Below are positions 23,162 through 35,851 of a DNA stretch of 64,000 nt, one piece after another. The first letter of the stretch is position 1. Each line of letters opens with the position of its first letter. The stretch comes from Chamaea fasciata (Eukaryota; Chordata; Aves; Passeriformes; Sylviidae), in contig JARCOQ010000003.1 of NCBI GenBank assembly GCA_029207755.1, forward strand, positions 1,364,001 through 1,428,000. Direction: 5' to 3'. The translations under genes were made by a program, and so were the position numbers. The notes beneath the pieces were generated by a model, which did not search any database, had not been told where the DNA came from, and saw nothing but the letters and a program-made list of their open reading frames with translations.

Positions 23162-26100
23162 AAAGTGTCAAATGTATGAATCAACATCCGTGCTTATCCT
23201 GAATGAGGTAATGCTTTTCCTGCTCAGAGCTAGTGACAGACAGCAGGAGCAATCTTTGCACGGTGAATTTCTGCCCCTCTGACTGTACCCCAGGGGAGAA
23301 GGGCAGGTTTGGGCTGCTCGGGGTATCCATTGACAGTGCAAGGAAGTTGCTGGCAGAGGCTTTTGGGCTGTGGGAGTCCATCCTTTGCCCCCTGGTTGGC
23401 ACAGGGCAGCTGCCTGTCTGGCCTCTGGAGCAGACATCCCTGCCAGGCAGCAGGAGCAGCCTGCCCTTGTTTGGCCTTGTCTGTGCTGTTCCATCCCCAG
23501 CCCCATTTTAGGGCAGAAGGGGCAGATTTGGCTGTGAGGTGTTCCCTGCCCTACCTGGGACAATTCAGTTGCGGACATCAGACCTAGTCTGGCATTTTTA
23601 GCTCAGTGTCTCATAGGCTCAGGACAAGATTTCCAAAGGGAATGTTTTCCCACTATCTCTCAGGAGGTTCCCAGTAGGAGTATTCCAAGGATATTTTGCA
23701 TTTTTTGTGCTGCTTCATGTGTTGCTTGGTTGACTCTCAGTCGTTGGCAGTTCCTCAGTTTGTGATTACAGTCTCATTTACCATCCTTTGCTATGGAAAC
23801 TGGAAGTAGTGCCAGGGAATTGCTAAGCAAATACCAGTGCAGGGTTTATGAGGGCGAGGGAAGCATCAATAGACGTGATGTTTATGAGGCAATGTGGAAT
23901 TCTTTTCATACAAACCCAAAGGAGGAGGAAAGAGCAGGATGGGAGGACGCATCTATTGCCAGAACAACGATCTCACAAGGATCACGTAGCAGCCTTAATT
24001 TCTGGGACATGGAACATGCTGTACTTGAGAAAGACAAGGTTTCATTCCAATCTATGGGAACTTGCTATTATTTAGTAATTCCATATTACCCTGATGGTGA
24101 GAGAGCAGCAGATTTGATTCAGTAACAGATCCCACTGAAATACTAAATATACCTTTGCTCTTATCTCTGATTGAAAAGGTCAGATGGAGGTAAAAACATT
24201 TGTTTGGTACTTTTAAGCCACGGAAAGGAAAGGTGTGCATGACCTCTAGCAAGAAGAAACAATGGTATGAAAGTAAAAATAGATACTGTATAGAAACCAT
24301 TCCAGTCCTTGCTTTTAGCATTAAAAATATAAAAAACCCCTCAGTGCTGTTTTCAGCGGTGATTTGGAGACCTAAGTGCAGCTACTGGTTAGCTCCTCAC
24401 TGCTCTTCAAAAACTGCAAATGTCTTGGCTCACTTGTCTGTGCTGCTGCTGCTGTTTGGAATGTACTCCTGGCTCGAATCCTTCAGAGCTGCAGCAAAAA
24501 ATTGCTGCTATGGGCAGCATCTGCTCTGAGTAACCTGGGTCAGAGCAATAGAACCAGCTGCAGCTTCTGGGGTATAATGAAGCCTTTTCAGTTTTCTATT
24601 TGGTGTAGTTGGGGAACAGGGGTTTTTTTCTTTTACAGAGATTAATTATTGATGCTGTGATCATGCAGCAGAAGCCCTCCTTGTTTTTTTCCTAGAGATG
24701 ATCAGCCAAAAGCTGCTAAGCTTACCTTTGTCAGGTTGAATATGCATGACTTGCATAGGGAAGTTCATCTACTCTAGTAGACCCTGAAAAGTGATACATT
24801 TTCCTCCAAAATGCCTGCATTCCAGAAATTCAACACTTCTTATCAGCTCAGTCATCGTGTGACTTGGAAACATTTGACTTCCATCCTCTGGCTTCGGAGC
24901 TGAAAGCCTTGCAGTGCAAAGCCACAGTGACTGCAAGTGTGGTTTGGTGGCTGTGTAAATTCCAGACAGGAATTCTGTGGCGCAGAACAGGCACGAGGCT
25001 GCTGCTTTCTCCACCCAAAAGATGATTTCAGTGATTCTGAGCGCTTGGGATCCAATCACTGCTGTCTCCATCAGGAGGCAAAATTTGTAGTAGCAGCCTG
25101 AAGGGGTTTTGTGGGCTTGTTACAAGGCAGGAGTGTATTGTGTGGGCACACAGGGATTTCTTTTGCTCAGGTAGCTGAGTAGCAGACAGATGTATCCTAC
25201 TTCTCAGCTGTCTCTGATGCCTCTGCACACAAATACCCCCAAACCTCTACTTATTGTTGGACATGAGTTGTGGTTTGACAGGTCCTGGACCTGCCATCCC
25301 TTGATTTTGAAGGCCTGATAAAACTCAGAGACACAGGCAGCTCAGATTTCAAGCTATGTTCATGCGTGCTGATTTTTTTTCCTCCGTAACTGGGGTATTT
25401 TTAAAAAAAGGAAGTGGTAACAGGTTGACAAACATATGGCCTGTTGCTGTCTTTGGATTAGGGACTTGGTGACAGCTCATAGCAACCTTCAGCAAAACAC
25501 AAGCCTGCATTACAGAGCACTTGGGGTGCCCTCCTGGGGCAAAAAGGGTGACAAACTTCTCACTCCCGATCAGGTGATCCCTTACTAAAACCACAGTGCT
25601 ATCCACACCTAGGCATGCTGCTCTTTCCTTTTTTTTTGTACAAAGGGGAACAGAAATTCCCCAGGCTGAGGAGCCTCCCACTACACTTAGCCATGCTGCA
25701 TCCAAGCCTTTGCTGCATGACCTTGAGCAGGATGCGGAAGAGGCAGGGCTGTTTGGAGCCAGGGAGCTCCTTGCAAGCTCTTGTAGGGCCCATCCAGCTG
25801 AGCTGGGAGCAGTGGGAATGGCAGTGGTGACAGCAGGGAGAGTCATGCAAGTGGCTTGTGTGCTGATGAGGAAGGGCTCTGGCGCTGGGAGCTGAGGATG
25901 CTGTGCCAGTAGGTCACTGCAATTGGTAAAACATCAGGTTGTTGGGGTTTTTTTTGTTTTTTTTCTGAGGGGATCAGGGTTCTCTCTGCTGCCCCCTCCC
26001 CTGCTTTTTAGGGAGAAAAGTTGAAAGTTTGAAGTTTTACAATTGAAAATACAAGAGGAGTATCTGTCAGGGTAACAGCCCTGAAGTACTTTGCCAAATT

Positions 26101-29100
26101 CTAAGTATTCCACCCTGGTTTTAAAAGTGCTGAGAGGTCAGCACTCACAGATTACATCACCCATGGAAAAGAGGCCTCCACCCTGAGAATCTGCTGTGTT
26201 CTCAGTGTAATGTGAACCAGTGACTGAGTCATTGCAACTCTGATTTTTCTTTTCTTTTTTTTTCCTTTCAGTAACTTTTTTTTTAATTAGAGGTCTCTGT
26301 GATCCAGTCAGTAGATAAATAATTGCTGTGACGTAACTGCAAAAAAACCAGCGTTCAGTACTGAGAAATGTGAGCATCAAAACCCTTTAAGTAGGCAGCA
26401 AGCAATCTCTTAAAAATAGCTAATCTAAAAATAAAAGAATAGGGAAGGCGCAGTGCAGAAGAGCAGTTAAGGAGCTTACATGGGAGACTAAGAACAGCTC
26501 TCTGTCTTCAAAGTGTCTTTGCCTTTAGGCAATAAATAAGCCTCAGGCCAAAGGCAGGGTCTCTTCTCTGTCCGCTCACTTTCAGGGCTTAAGGCAGTCT
26601 TAGTCTGATGCTCCCATCCAAGGAATTCAAGGCTGATTGAGCTGACTCAGGAACGCAGTGTAAGAAATCCTGCTCCAGCAGGCAGTGGTCCTGTGGGTTC
26701 TCCTGCCTCAGGGCAAGCCCAAGGCTCCTGTTTTCCTTCTCCCGAGCTCTGTGAGCCCTGGGAATGGAGCAGGAGGCTGAGCTGCAGCAGGGTCAGCCCT
26801 GGGAGCTGCATGGCTCTTCCCACTCCTAAGGGATGGACTCTCCTCCGTTCTTGAGGGAGGTCATGGATAAATTCAACTAGAAGGACACCAGCAGCAGCAG
26901 CAGCCTAAAGCCAGCAGCAAGGCTACAATCTCTTTAAACAAAAAACCACTGTTGGTTTAAACCTTCCAGTAACAGTGGGGGCTTTTGGAGCTGTGAAGAG
27001 TGGAGGCCAGAAGGACAGATTGCTGTTCCTTCTGAGGTGCTCACACTGATTCACTGCACAGCAGCACCTTCTCAGCGTTGGTGACACTGGGTCTGGGCAG
27101 CTCATGGGGATGCTCAAAATCCAGCTGAAGGCTGGCCAGGCTGAGGGGAAGATCAGTTTATTCATTAGAACTTCACTCTGCCAGGTTTAACTTTGCCCCC
27201 CTCTTGATCTTCAGCCCGGGGAACAATTTCCATTGTGCTCTGCTGACAGCTCAGAAAAGGAAAGCCCAAACCCACTCTCTCACTGCTGATAGCCCCAAGC
27301 ATTAAAGAGAGAAACTTTTTGTTCTGGTGTTACTGCCAGGCCTTCCAAGAAAACCGGCAGGACTTTGTGAGCATTGCACAGCTCAGGAAAAAGCCCTGTC
27401 TTGCCCTGCTGTGCTCTGCCCTGTCCAGGTGGATTTCTGGAGAACTGCTGGAAGCAAACACCTCTCTGAGCACATTCTTTCCACGAGCAGCGTGTCTCTG
27501 CAGAGAGCTGCAGCTCAGCAGTGTCCCTCCCATGCAGGAGCACTGACACAAGCCTGACTTTTGGTGGGCTTTGGTCCTTTAGCTGTGACTCACACAGAAT
27601 GTGGGGGTTGGAGGTGGACACGCCTTGAACAAACCTCACAGAGGGCCAGACTTTATCCAGAAATTATGGGAAAATGTGTAACTACTCAAAACAAAAAACC
27701 CCACCCAAAAGCCCCAGTGTTCCCCACCACAATATATGGGGCAGGTAATAAGACTATCAAATCAAACTCTGAATGGGATCAGAATGGAGCCTCCCTTTTA
27801 AGTTCTAAAGATGCTCTCCTAGAACTGGTGGGTGAAATTAATACCAAAGCCATTGTCAAGTCGATGTCCTATGAGTGGAAATTCAATTAAAGTAGAGTTA
27901 TGGGCTCACAACTGCAAAAACTACTCAGAAATTCGCTGAAACAATACAGCTGCTGAGGGAGCAGATAACAGTATGTGAGAGCAGAGGGTGATTTCCTTGG
28001 GCACTCCGCAATCTCTGCCCTTCAGTTTCACTATTCATCATCAGCCACCTGCAGAGCACCAGCCCTTTAGCTGACATACCTGACTCTTCTTTGATCTGGC
28101 TTCTAGGAAAAACAGGGTCAGCGTGGACGTGCTTATCTCAGGTTACTTTTGAACTCTTTGATCCAATCTAACAGATCGGTAGGTAATGAGCTCAGAGCTG
28201 CTGTGCTGCTGGTAACGAAAGCCTACTGCTGGACCAGGGAGACACCCTAGCAGTGTGGAAAGGCAAGGGACTGAGCTCAGCTCCTAAACACAGTAGAGAG
28301 GAGTGCATAATTACTGCAACTGGCACTTCTCGTCAACCTCCGTGCTGCATCAGGCCCCGGAAGATCCAGGCAAGAAGCCAGACTGTGACTGTTCTCCTGT
28401 GACTGTTTATTTCAAGGGAGGCTGGAAGCATCTTTTGGAAATTCCCTGAAGCCTCAACAGCATGAGAACATGACATATCCCTGGCGGGTGTTTATATATA
28501 GAGGGATGAAGGTCCAGCCGTCACAATTTCCATCCAGATCCCAGGAATACAAGAACTGGAAACTCAGACACACGCTCCCTGCCAGAATTCAAGGAGTCCC
28601 GTTGCTGGCTGGTGTGTGCAGTGACTGAGAAGCTGAAGAGACTGTTGTTCACCCCAAGAGTGCAAGGGGATAAACAGCAGAGGATAAACCAATGGTTAAA
28701 GGGTTATTCTGCCCCAAAGGGAGACTAAGACATGAGCTTAGGAACTCCAAATGTCTCTGCTTTCCAGGCATTGCCATGGGCAGCAGCGACTGGGATGAAC
28801 AGAGCTCCTGGGCAGCAGGAATGCAAGAGTGTGGATGTGGAGACTTCGATAGGAATGCAGTGCAAGGGGAGAAGTCTGCCAGAAAGGAACAGGATGCTGG
28901 TTAAGGGAGACCCAAGCTGTGCTTAGATGCATCATGAGAGCAAAGTGCTTCGTGCCCACTCCTGAGTCACATAATGCTTTTTGGTTTTTTTTAGTGAATT
29001 GTGATGCAGAAGAGAGGAAATGAGGCCCCACAGAGCCCTACATCAGCATCCACAGTGCTAAAATCTTGTACAGAACAAGAATCATAGTGTTAGGTCCTAA

Positions 29101-30708
29101 AAAGCTTTCAGTCAAAGCAGGTTCAAGAAGCGGCAGATGCCAAGGGGATAGCCCAGAAAAAGAGGGGAGGTGATATCACTCAGCACTGGAGGGCATGCCT
29201 CTGCACCCATCCTAGCACCTCAAAGGAGAGAGGTGAGATTTGGTGCACAAGTGTAAGAACAAAACTTCCTGCTCTTGCTCGTACTGAAATATCCTCAACA
29301 TTCACACTGTCAAACCTCTGCCACACTGAACTACTTTTTGAAGAGAAAACCGGTTTCTCCTGGAACCACAAAATTTTAAGACATAGTATTAATACATGAA
29401 CTGGCTACCATGATTTTGTGTTTAGTTTAGAAGTGGCACCTTAAAAAGTCAGATAACAGAAAAAGCAGGTCACAGCCTCAACAAGGGATTCATAAAAGAA
29501 AGGAAAAAAGAAAATTGAAGTCAATTTACTGGCACGTGGTACACCAGAAACTAACATTTGGTTTTTGAAACTTCCTGTACCTCAGGGTGTTCACTGCAGC
29601 AAGCAAAGGGCATAAACCTCTTGTTACTGAAGGAGGAAGCAAAAAGCATTACTTGTGTTATGGCCAGGGAAGAGAAGGCCGAGAATGTTTTTGATTGCCT
29701 GGCTGACCCAGTTTTTGAGATCACTGCTCCTAAACTTCACCTGTCTTGAAGAGAAGTGCTGTTACCAGGACAGAGATTATGAGGTTGGAGGAGCTTGGGG
29801 TATGCCTGATGGACTGTGGATCAGATAGACAGGTAGATTAGCTTATAAGTTGGAAAGACAGGTAAAATAGCTTACATGTTAACCCTAGAGTAAACCAGGA
29901 CCTTGAGCCAGCAATCAGTTCTCTGTCATAGCCCAGTCCAAACTCTGAAAGGCAGAGTTCTCACTGCCTGGAGATAGTAATGACCAGGAGGGGTATTTCA
30001 GTTTAAGGGGAAGTGACTCTTTACAGGGAGGTTTGCTGCTTTGAGTCATTGCCTTTGATGTGGCAGAACATGAAACGCGTAGAGTTTTTTTTTATGTGCA
30101 CCTGAAAACTTAGCTTTGGCAAATTTGGAAGGACTGTATTGCTTTCTACCTGATCAGCTAACACAGATGGATAAATCGATGTTTTAGGGTAACCAACCTC
30201 TGTTTTTTCCCCCAGGTAAGCAAATATATTCCCACAAGCATTCTAACTCTGTTCTGGCCTTGGTAGGAATCAGCTTTTCTTGTGTTTTACCTCTGGTGCT
30301 GAGCTGCACTTTCAATGCTGTACCGTGGTGTGTGCACACAAAGGACACAGCTCTAGGTGAAGGAATGATGATCCTGCAAAAAGCTACTGGAGAATGCCAG
30401 GTATCTGACATTTTATGGGACAGTGGAGTGGTGAAAAAGAGCTTTTGTTCCAGCCTTCCTCTGCTTTTTGCTCCTTGCAGTGCTGTCAGCAAGGTTTGGA
30501 AGGAGTGGAGATGAGTTGCCAGTTGCTGTTTCTCACTCACACTGGCCTGAAGCCTATAAACATTCCTGGGCTAACCACAAGAGGATTTTCCAGAGCAAAG
30601 GCCACTAAAACCGTCTGCAGTGCTTGGGGAAAGCTTCAGAATGGAAACCAGGATGGAGCCTGATACTCCCCCTGTTTTAGTAACAGTGTCTCGAGCTGAG
30701 AAGCAAAA

Positions 30709-30800
30709 TGCATGCAATTAATACATTTAAGTATTTTTATAATTTATTTAATAAATTTAAGTATTAAATGCATGCAATTAATAAATTAAATTATTTTTAA
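30709..30800. repeat. 60-bp AT-rich tandem duplication
   Basis: ATGCATGCAATTAATA recurs 60 bases apart, with CATGCAATTA at 30711 and 30771. Each copy is followed by an ATTTAAGTATT or AAATTAAATT-type AT-rich run. The second copy is diverged after the first 20 bases. Confidence 0.85.
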
Positions 30801-32359
30801 TATATTTTTCTTTTAGTTCTAATAACAAAAGACTAGTTCATGATGAGGAGTGAACACAAACCACTGAAGTATAGGCTACAGACTTTGGTTTAATCGTTTC
30901 TGTTAATCAACAGAACAGTCTTTGTAAATTCAGCAGTGTAAAAATCAAGCTTGTTCACATCTCCTTAGCATCCCTTCAGGCCACTTCCTGGATTAGCTTC
31001 TATTCATTCAGCTGTTGCTCTGCTTTGAGGATACCAAACTAACTTTGAGCTATTGTGTAAGAAAGGAGGAAGTAGGCAGGCTCCCCTGCGGTGTGACAGT
31101 GGGAAAGGACTGAAAAGACACGAACATGCAAGTCCTGCTGTTTGTGGAAACAGACTTTTTCTTCATGTTAGGTATGAAGTATTTAAGATGGTCAGTTGGC
31201 AGGTGCACGTTATCTTCAATGGCACGGAACCACACAGCTTGTACAACCTGGCCCTGAGACTGTCAGCACTGAAAAATGTCATTGTGACACAGCTGCAATA
31301 GTCAAAATGTATTTCTTTTTCCCCAGCGGACTCTCAGCAGTCTGATCTTTGCTAAATGTCAAGTGTGGGGTTTAATTCTGAGTTTCCTGGCTCTCACGTA
31401 CCTTCTCATTTAACCAGCTTCAGAAATGACTGCTGCTGTAGTTTTATCAGGTGCTAACAGTGAGATGCTGATAAAAGGGAGCGTAGTACACACTTAGAGA
31501 CTTGCCCTAAATACTACAGGCAAACTTAATCTCTTTGCTGATAAGGCAGTTCACAAGGAATAAAGATTACAATGTGCAGGCTACGGTGGTGGGGGTACCA
31601 GCTCTGCAGGACCTCCTCATTCTGCTGAGGGAGAGGAGGGAAGTGAAGTTTAAAGATTCAGCTGTCCCACCTAGTATGACAAATAGGAACTGCTAAGCTG
31701 TGTGTGTTTGTTAGTAAGTACCACAGCTCCCTTGGCAGTTCTGTTTGCTGGCGCTCCTTGCTTTTCCGGGAGCCAGTGGTGTTCCCCACTGCCAGGGTTT
31801 TTCTAGTGGCAGGGACTTGGCATGATCCAGTGGGGTGAAATCACAGGGGTGGCTGTTTTCTGCATGCTGTAATATTGCACGTGCTCCCGCTGCTAAATAA
31901 AGCCGATCTGCTGATGTTTCGCATTCCACAGCTCCAGCTCCACTCCCTGCAAGGAAATGAAGTGCTGCTTTCCAGGTCACAGGAGGCCTCCAGGGAGTGA
32001 TGGGGAGTTCTTGGGGACAGATATGACTGGCAAGAGGTGGCCTAGCACTAGAGCAGAGTTCAGGGTTAGTTCCAGCTCAGGGTGTAGCTAGGTTTGTATC
32101 TCCACTTGTGCAGTGACCCCAAATGCCCAGGCCTGGCTCAGGACACACTGTAAGGGCGAGGCAGAGTCACTGCTGTGCCTCAAACACAGAGCCAAAGGCT
32201 CTCCCTGTGGAGAGAAAAGCAAAGCAAGAAAAGCAAAGCCCTCTTGGCAGCCACGGGACTTCAAATTGATTTTCCTCCTCTTAGTGACTTCCTCCTAAAC
32301 ACATCAGTTTGCCCTCACGACTATGAAGTCCAAAGGATCTTGGAAAAAACTCCCAGTCT

Positions 32360-32630
32360 ATTATGAAGGGGATCCCCATGACTCCAATCCTGGTTTGGCT
32401 GGGTTGCACATGGCTAATAAGCGAGATGGGTACAATGGATAGCTCAGAGATAGGATTTAATGCATAGACCATAGGGGTGTGGTTAGCCTGGCGTTCTCTA
32501 GGGTTTTACCTGGGGGTAGGTGCCCAAACTTGGTCACGGGGCAGGGCCTTGACGTTATAAGTCTAAGGTCTCGAACCAACGGGGCTTACTCTATTAGCAT
32601 CTTCCTAATGTCCCACCTGCCAAGGTCCCG
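32360..32630 (-). mobile_element. Probable tRNA-Ile-headed SINE (passerine TguSINE1-like)
   Basis: Read on the minus strand from 32629, a 7-base acceptor-like start (GGGACCT) is followed by an A box (TGGCAGGTGGG), an anticodon-loop-like TGCTAATA and a B box (GGTTCGAGACC, 32577-32567). The offsets A box to TGCTAATA (23) and TGCTAATA to B box (22) equal those in tRNA-Ile(AAU), whose anticodon loop also reads CTAATAA. About 200 bases of unrelated tail follow. tRNA-Ile-derived, CR1-mobilised SINEs are known from passerines. I could not confirm the tail as CR1, so the family call is tentative. Confidence 0.5.
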
Positions 32631-32679
32631 GGTTTATTCCCTTCGTGTCGGGAAGCCGGGCTAAGCTTTCAGCTGTCTT

Positions 32680-33840
32680 AGCCAGGTAATTCCCAGGCTT
32701 CTACAGTCTCCCTCACAGCTGGCAGCTCTCTCTCTCTCCCCTGGCAGCGTTTCTTCCCGGCAGCTTTCCTCCCGACTGCCTGCCCAGACGGTGACGGCGC
32801 GGATCCCTGCCCTCTGCCCTGGGATGTCTGCCCGTGCCGTGCACACGCTCTCAGGCGGCGCTGCTGCCATTCTCTTTGCTCCACGGGCATCCAGCACGTG
32901 TCCGCGACACTCCCTGCAGCCCTGGTGAACAGTCACGATGTCCGCGTGGCTAAATGTCCTTGTCACCACGCCTGCTGTGGCTGCGGCAGCGCACGCCGAG
33001 CGCGCCAGGCGCCGAAGGGATGCGACGCCCCAGCGGAGCGTGGTTTGCATCCCGCTGCTCATCTTCCACTCCGCCGCCCGCTCCGACTCCTCGGCGGGAG
33101 CACACGGGCGTCCTCGGTGCCTATCCTTCGGGGGAAGGCTGGCAGCTCCCGTCCCGCGTGGGAATCGTGTGGGTTTGTTCTCATGCCGCGCTGTGATGTT
33201 TGCATTCTGCAGCCGCGCTCTCATCGCCGCTCAGGCCTCGGGCGCGCCGCGCCTTTGCTAAGCGGCGGTGTGAAGCATCCCGTGTGCCAGGCTCGGGACA
33301 GCACCCCGCCTAACCTCGCCCAGACCTCTCCCCTCTCCATCCAGGGCGCTAAATCCGAGTTAAAACATTTTGAAATGCACCGGCAGCCCCGCGGGGGCGG
33401 GCCCGGGGCCTGCGCAGCCGCTGTGGGCCGTCCCGCCGCCCTGTGTCCGCCTTCCTGTCCGTGTGCGTGTCGCCGCTGGTGCTCGTCTCCCGGCGGACGC
33501 CGTGCTCGGGGCTCTCGGGTCGCTGCTGTCCGCAGCCGCGAGGCTGCTGCCCGCTTCCCCTCGCCCCTGGGCGGCCTCGGGGCGGGAGGGCCCTGGCTGG
33601 GCCCGGCTCGGAGCAGCCCTGCCGCCCTTTTCGCTTTCCCCGTTATTTCTCTCCCTCCTCCCCCGGGCTCTGGCTGGTTTTGGGCTGCCGCAGCGATGTT
33701 TCCCCTCAGGAGGCGGTGAGCTCAGCATGGCCAGGCCGCGGGGTGCTCCGGCTTTGGCCCGCACCGTGCCCTGTGTCGCTCTGGTTGCGCTTCGCTGCCC
33801 GGGGAGGGCTTTTTGAAATAACGCGGTGATGTTCCTCGCA
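32680..33840. promoter_or_regulatory. SHLD1: CpG island 2: SHLD1 promoter
   Basis: A second block of high GC and dense CpG lies 2.0 kb upstream of the first SHLD1 coding exon, with a GC box (GGGGGCGGG, about 33393-33401) and an NRF1-like TGCGCA (33411-33416) near its middle. This is the expected TATA-less CpG-island promoter of a broadly expressed repair gene. Open frames of up to 273 codons on both strands here are a composition effect. A divergent minus-strand transcript cannot be excluded. Confidence 0.82.
33430..33715 (+). other. SHLD1: SHLD1 candidate first exon (5'UTR)
   Basis: The best plus-strand donor in the right half of the island is AGGCG|GTGAGC, with the last exonic base at 33715. 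It lies downstream of the GC box and NRF1-like site. Splicing from here to the acceptor at 35841-35842 would give a leader that places an upstream ATG (33696) 29 bases before the SHLD1 ATG, out of frame. The 5' end is a guess from the position of promoter motifs. A later donor-like TTCTTG|GTAGGT near 34000 is an alternative. Confidence 0.45.
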
Positions 33841-35842
33841 GAAAAAGGGGAAAGAAAGAAGGCCGGGAGGAAGAGAACCCCCTCACCTGCTGAGCAGGGC
33901 AGCTGGTACGGCCAGTGCCTCACACCCTGCTGTGTCCATCACGTCCTGCAGCAGTGCTGCCAGCCAGGCAAGGCTCTGCAGGCTTTTGGGGCATTCTTGG
34001 TAGGTGTGCAGTGCCACGGGGTGAGGGTGGCCCGAAAAAACAGCCAATTTCTGCCTGAAAGTGTGTCTGTCCTGGTTGCTCGCTGAAAATCCTCGAGGTG
34101 ACGGCAAAGGAAATAGTGTTTGGGTTTTGTGGCCCTCTTATAGCACGTTTGCAGGTTGTGGTTTGTCAAGAGACTCACCTCTAGATTAACCTGGTGGGGA
34201 AATACCTGCTCTCCTCGGGAGGGAGGGAGGGCTGCCAGCTGTTATTTGTTCTCTGCTTGATGGGTTTTGAGTAAACGGCTCACCTGGCAGCTTCTTGTAA
34301 AGAAAATCTTGCTTTTAATTCTAGGATGTACCAGCCCCTTTCCAGGAGGTCTCCACTGCTGTCAGAAGGTTCAAGGGCATAACTAGGTGTGCTCTGCTTC
34401 CTAGAAAACGAATTTTTCCTCTGTAGCTGAGCCAACAAACAGTGGGATATGTGATGACTGGCTGTTGACACTGGCTAGCATATGCACTTGGAAAGGTCAC
34501 CCTGTCCATCTGCCGCATCAGCTGGTGCGAAGCATCTGACTGACCCGTTTGTTTCATTCCAGCAGCCTGGGCTTGGCAAACCGTGAAGGAAGATTAAGGG
34601 GATCCTGAAGCAGCGACAGACTGTTTGCTCCTGGACTTTGTCCAAAGGGGACTGTTTGCACATCAGGTATGGCACAGAGGAATCAGTGAATCTCTTTCAT
34701 TTGTCTGAAGGCCCGGGGCTGAGCCATTTCTCACAGACACCATCAGTTGTGGTCTCACCATAATCTTTGGGGATAGGACTAGAGGGAGCTAATCCAGAGG
34801 AAAACGATTTTTTAAAAATAGATTAAAAAAAACAACAACTGTTTTTTGCTTTGTTTTATCTCAGCCTGATCAGAAGGTGGTTGCACGTGTTGTTAATCCA
34901 TCAGTGCTATCACGCCAGCAGCCTCTATTGCTGTAATTTGCCTTTTGCCCCTGGAGGGATAGAATTCATTGGGCTTGCTTGTGGTGTGTGTTTTTTGGGG
35001 TTTTTCCAGTCCAATGAGGGGAATAGGTCGTTTACTTCTCTAAAATACTATTCTGCTTAAAAGTAGCACACATCATAAACACAATATTTGAGGAAGGCTT
35101 TCCTTCTCTGTGTTCCTCGTGCACAGATCATGTGTGTTTTGGTGCATGAAGAGCAATAGAGGAGAAGTTTCCTTCTGTTGGGCGAAGGTGGTTGTGTACT
35201 TTTTGGTTTTAACCTTCCACTGCCTTTTGCCTGGAAGCTTTCTGTGGATGCACACATCTTTTCCCTGATAGCTGCTGCTCGCTGCTATCACAGCCATCGT
35301 CTCTTCATTAGTGAGTTGGCCAGTATTTTGCAAAGGTCAGAGGTGTTTAAAAGTTTACTCAGCACACCAGCAGCTAAGGAATCATGTTATTTTTTAAAAA
35401 AATCTGCCTGGAGATATTTATTTTTCAGTCCTGATGCATTCTGGGGATTTCCTTGCCCACTGTGGCTGTCACGTTCCTTATTGGTAATATCCTCAAGATA
35501 AGCATTTGTTGTCTTAATTTTATAGAAAAGGAGATGAATGTGAGCCTGCAGGGTCACAGGTCATTGCCTTACCACCAGATCTGGAGCCTGAGGCTGTGCT
35601 TCTGGAAATCTAGATTTATTGTGGTCTCCTAGTTCTCCTACTTAAGGCTGAGGGCTGTTATCTACAGGGCTTGCTGTTGTTCCTTCTTTACATCTTTAAA
35701 TTCGTTTTTATTTTCTTAATTAAAGCATGATTATACTAGAACAGCTCATAAAGCAGTAGAGAAATGCCAGATCGTTTGTGTTGAACCTCTGCTTAGAGTT
35801 TCACGCTCTAAAAACCCATCTGAGTGTCATTTCTGTCTGCAG
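33716..35842 (+). other. SHLD1: SHLD1 intron 1
   Basis: This is the non-coding stretch between the candidate leader exon and the first coding exon. It ends in TTTCTGTCTGCAG. I see no repeats that I can name and no other exon with coding resemblance. Confidence 0.5.
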
Positions 35843-35851
35843 TGTGGGGCC

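Larger units (their letters stand above)
10011..32359. other. Intergenic region between divergent GPCPD1 and SHLD1 promoters
   Basis: About 22 kb without a recognisable gene on either strand. The open frames (for example 25349-25846 minus, 23168-23578 minus, 23793-24125 plus) show no family resemblance I know and no supporting neighbour exons. Identifiable content: CR1 ends at about 12145, 16066 and 21985, a 25-A homopolymer at 12035-12059, an 82-bp duplication near 21.4 kb, a 12-bp inverted repeat near 23.1 kb and a 60-bp AT-rich duplication near 30.7 kb. Distal regulatory elements may exist but leave no mark I can read. Confidence 0.7.

Noticed and set aside
23793..24125. 110-codon plus-strand open frame with fairly protein-like composition
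   Set aside because: No protein family recognised, no acceptor, donor or partner exon that would extend it, and no promoter signal nearby.
25349..25895. 165-codon minus and 99-codon plus overlapping open frames
   Set aside because: They overlap on opposite strands, carry no known motif and sit in repeat-free intergenic DNA without splice context.
32661..33719. Open frames of 187 codons (minus) and 273 codons (plus) in CpG island 2
   Set aside because: Same composition effect in a promoter island. No recognisable domain, and the translations are low-complexity and overlap each other on opposite strands.
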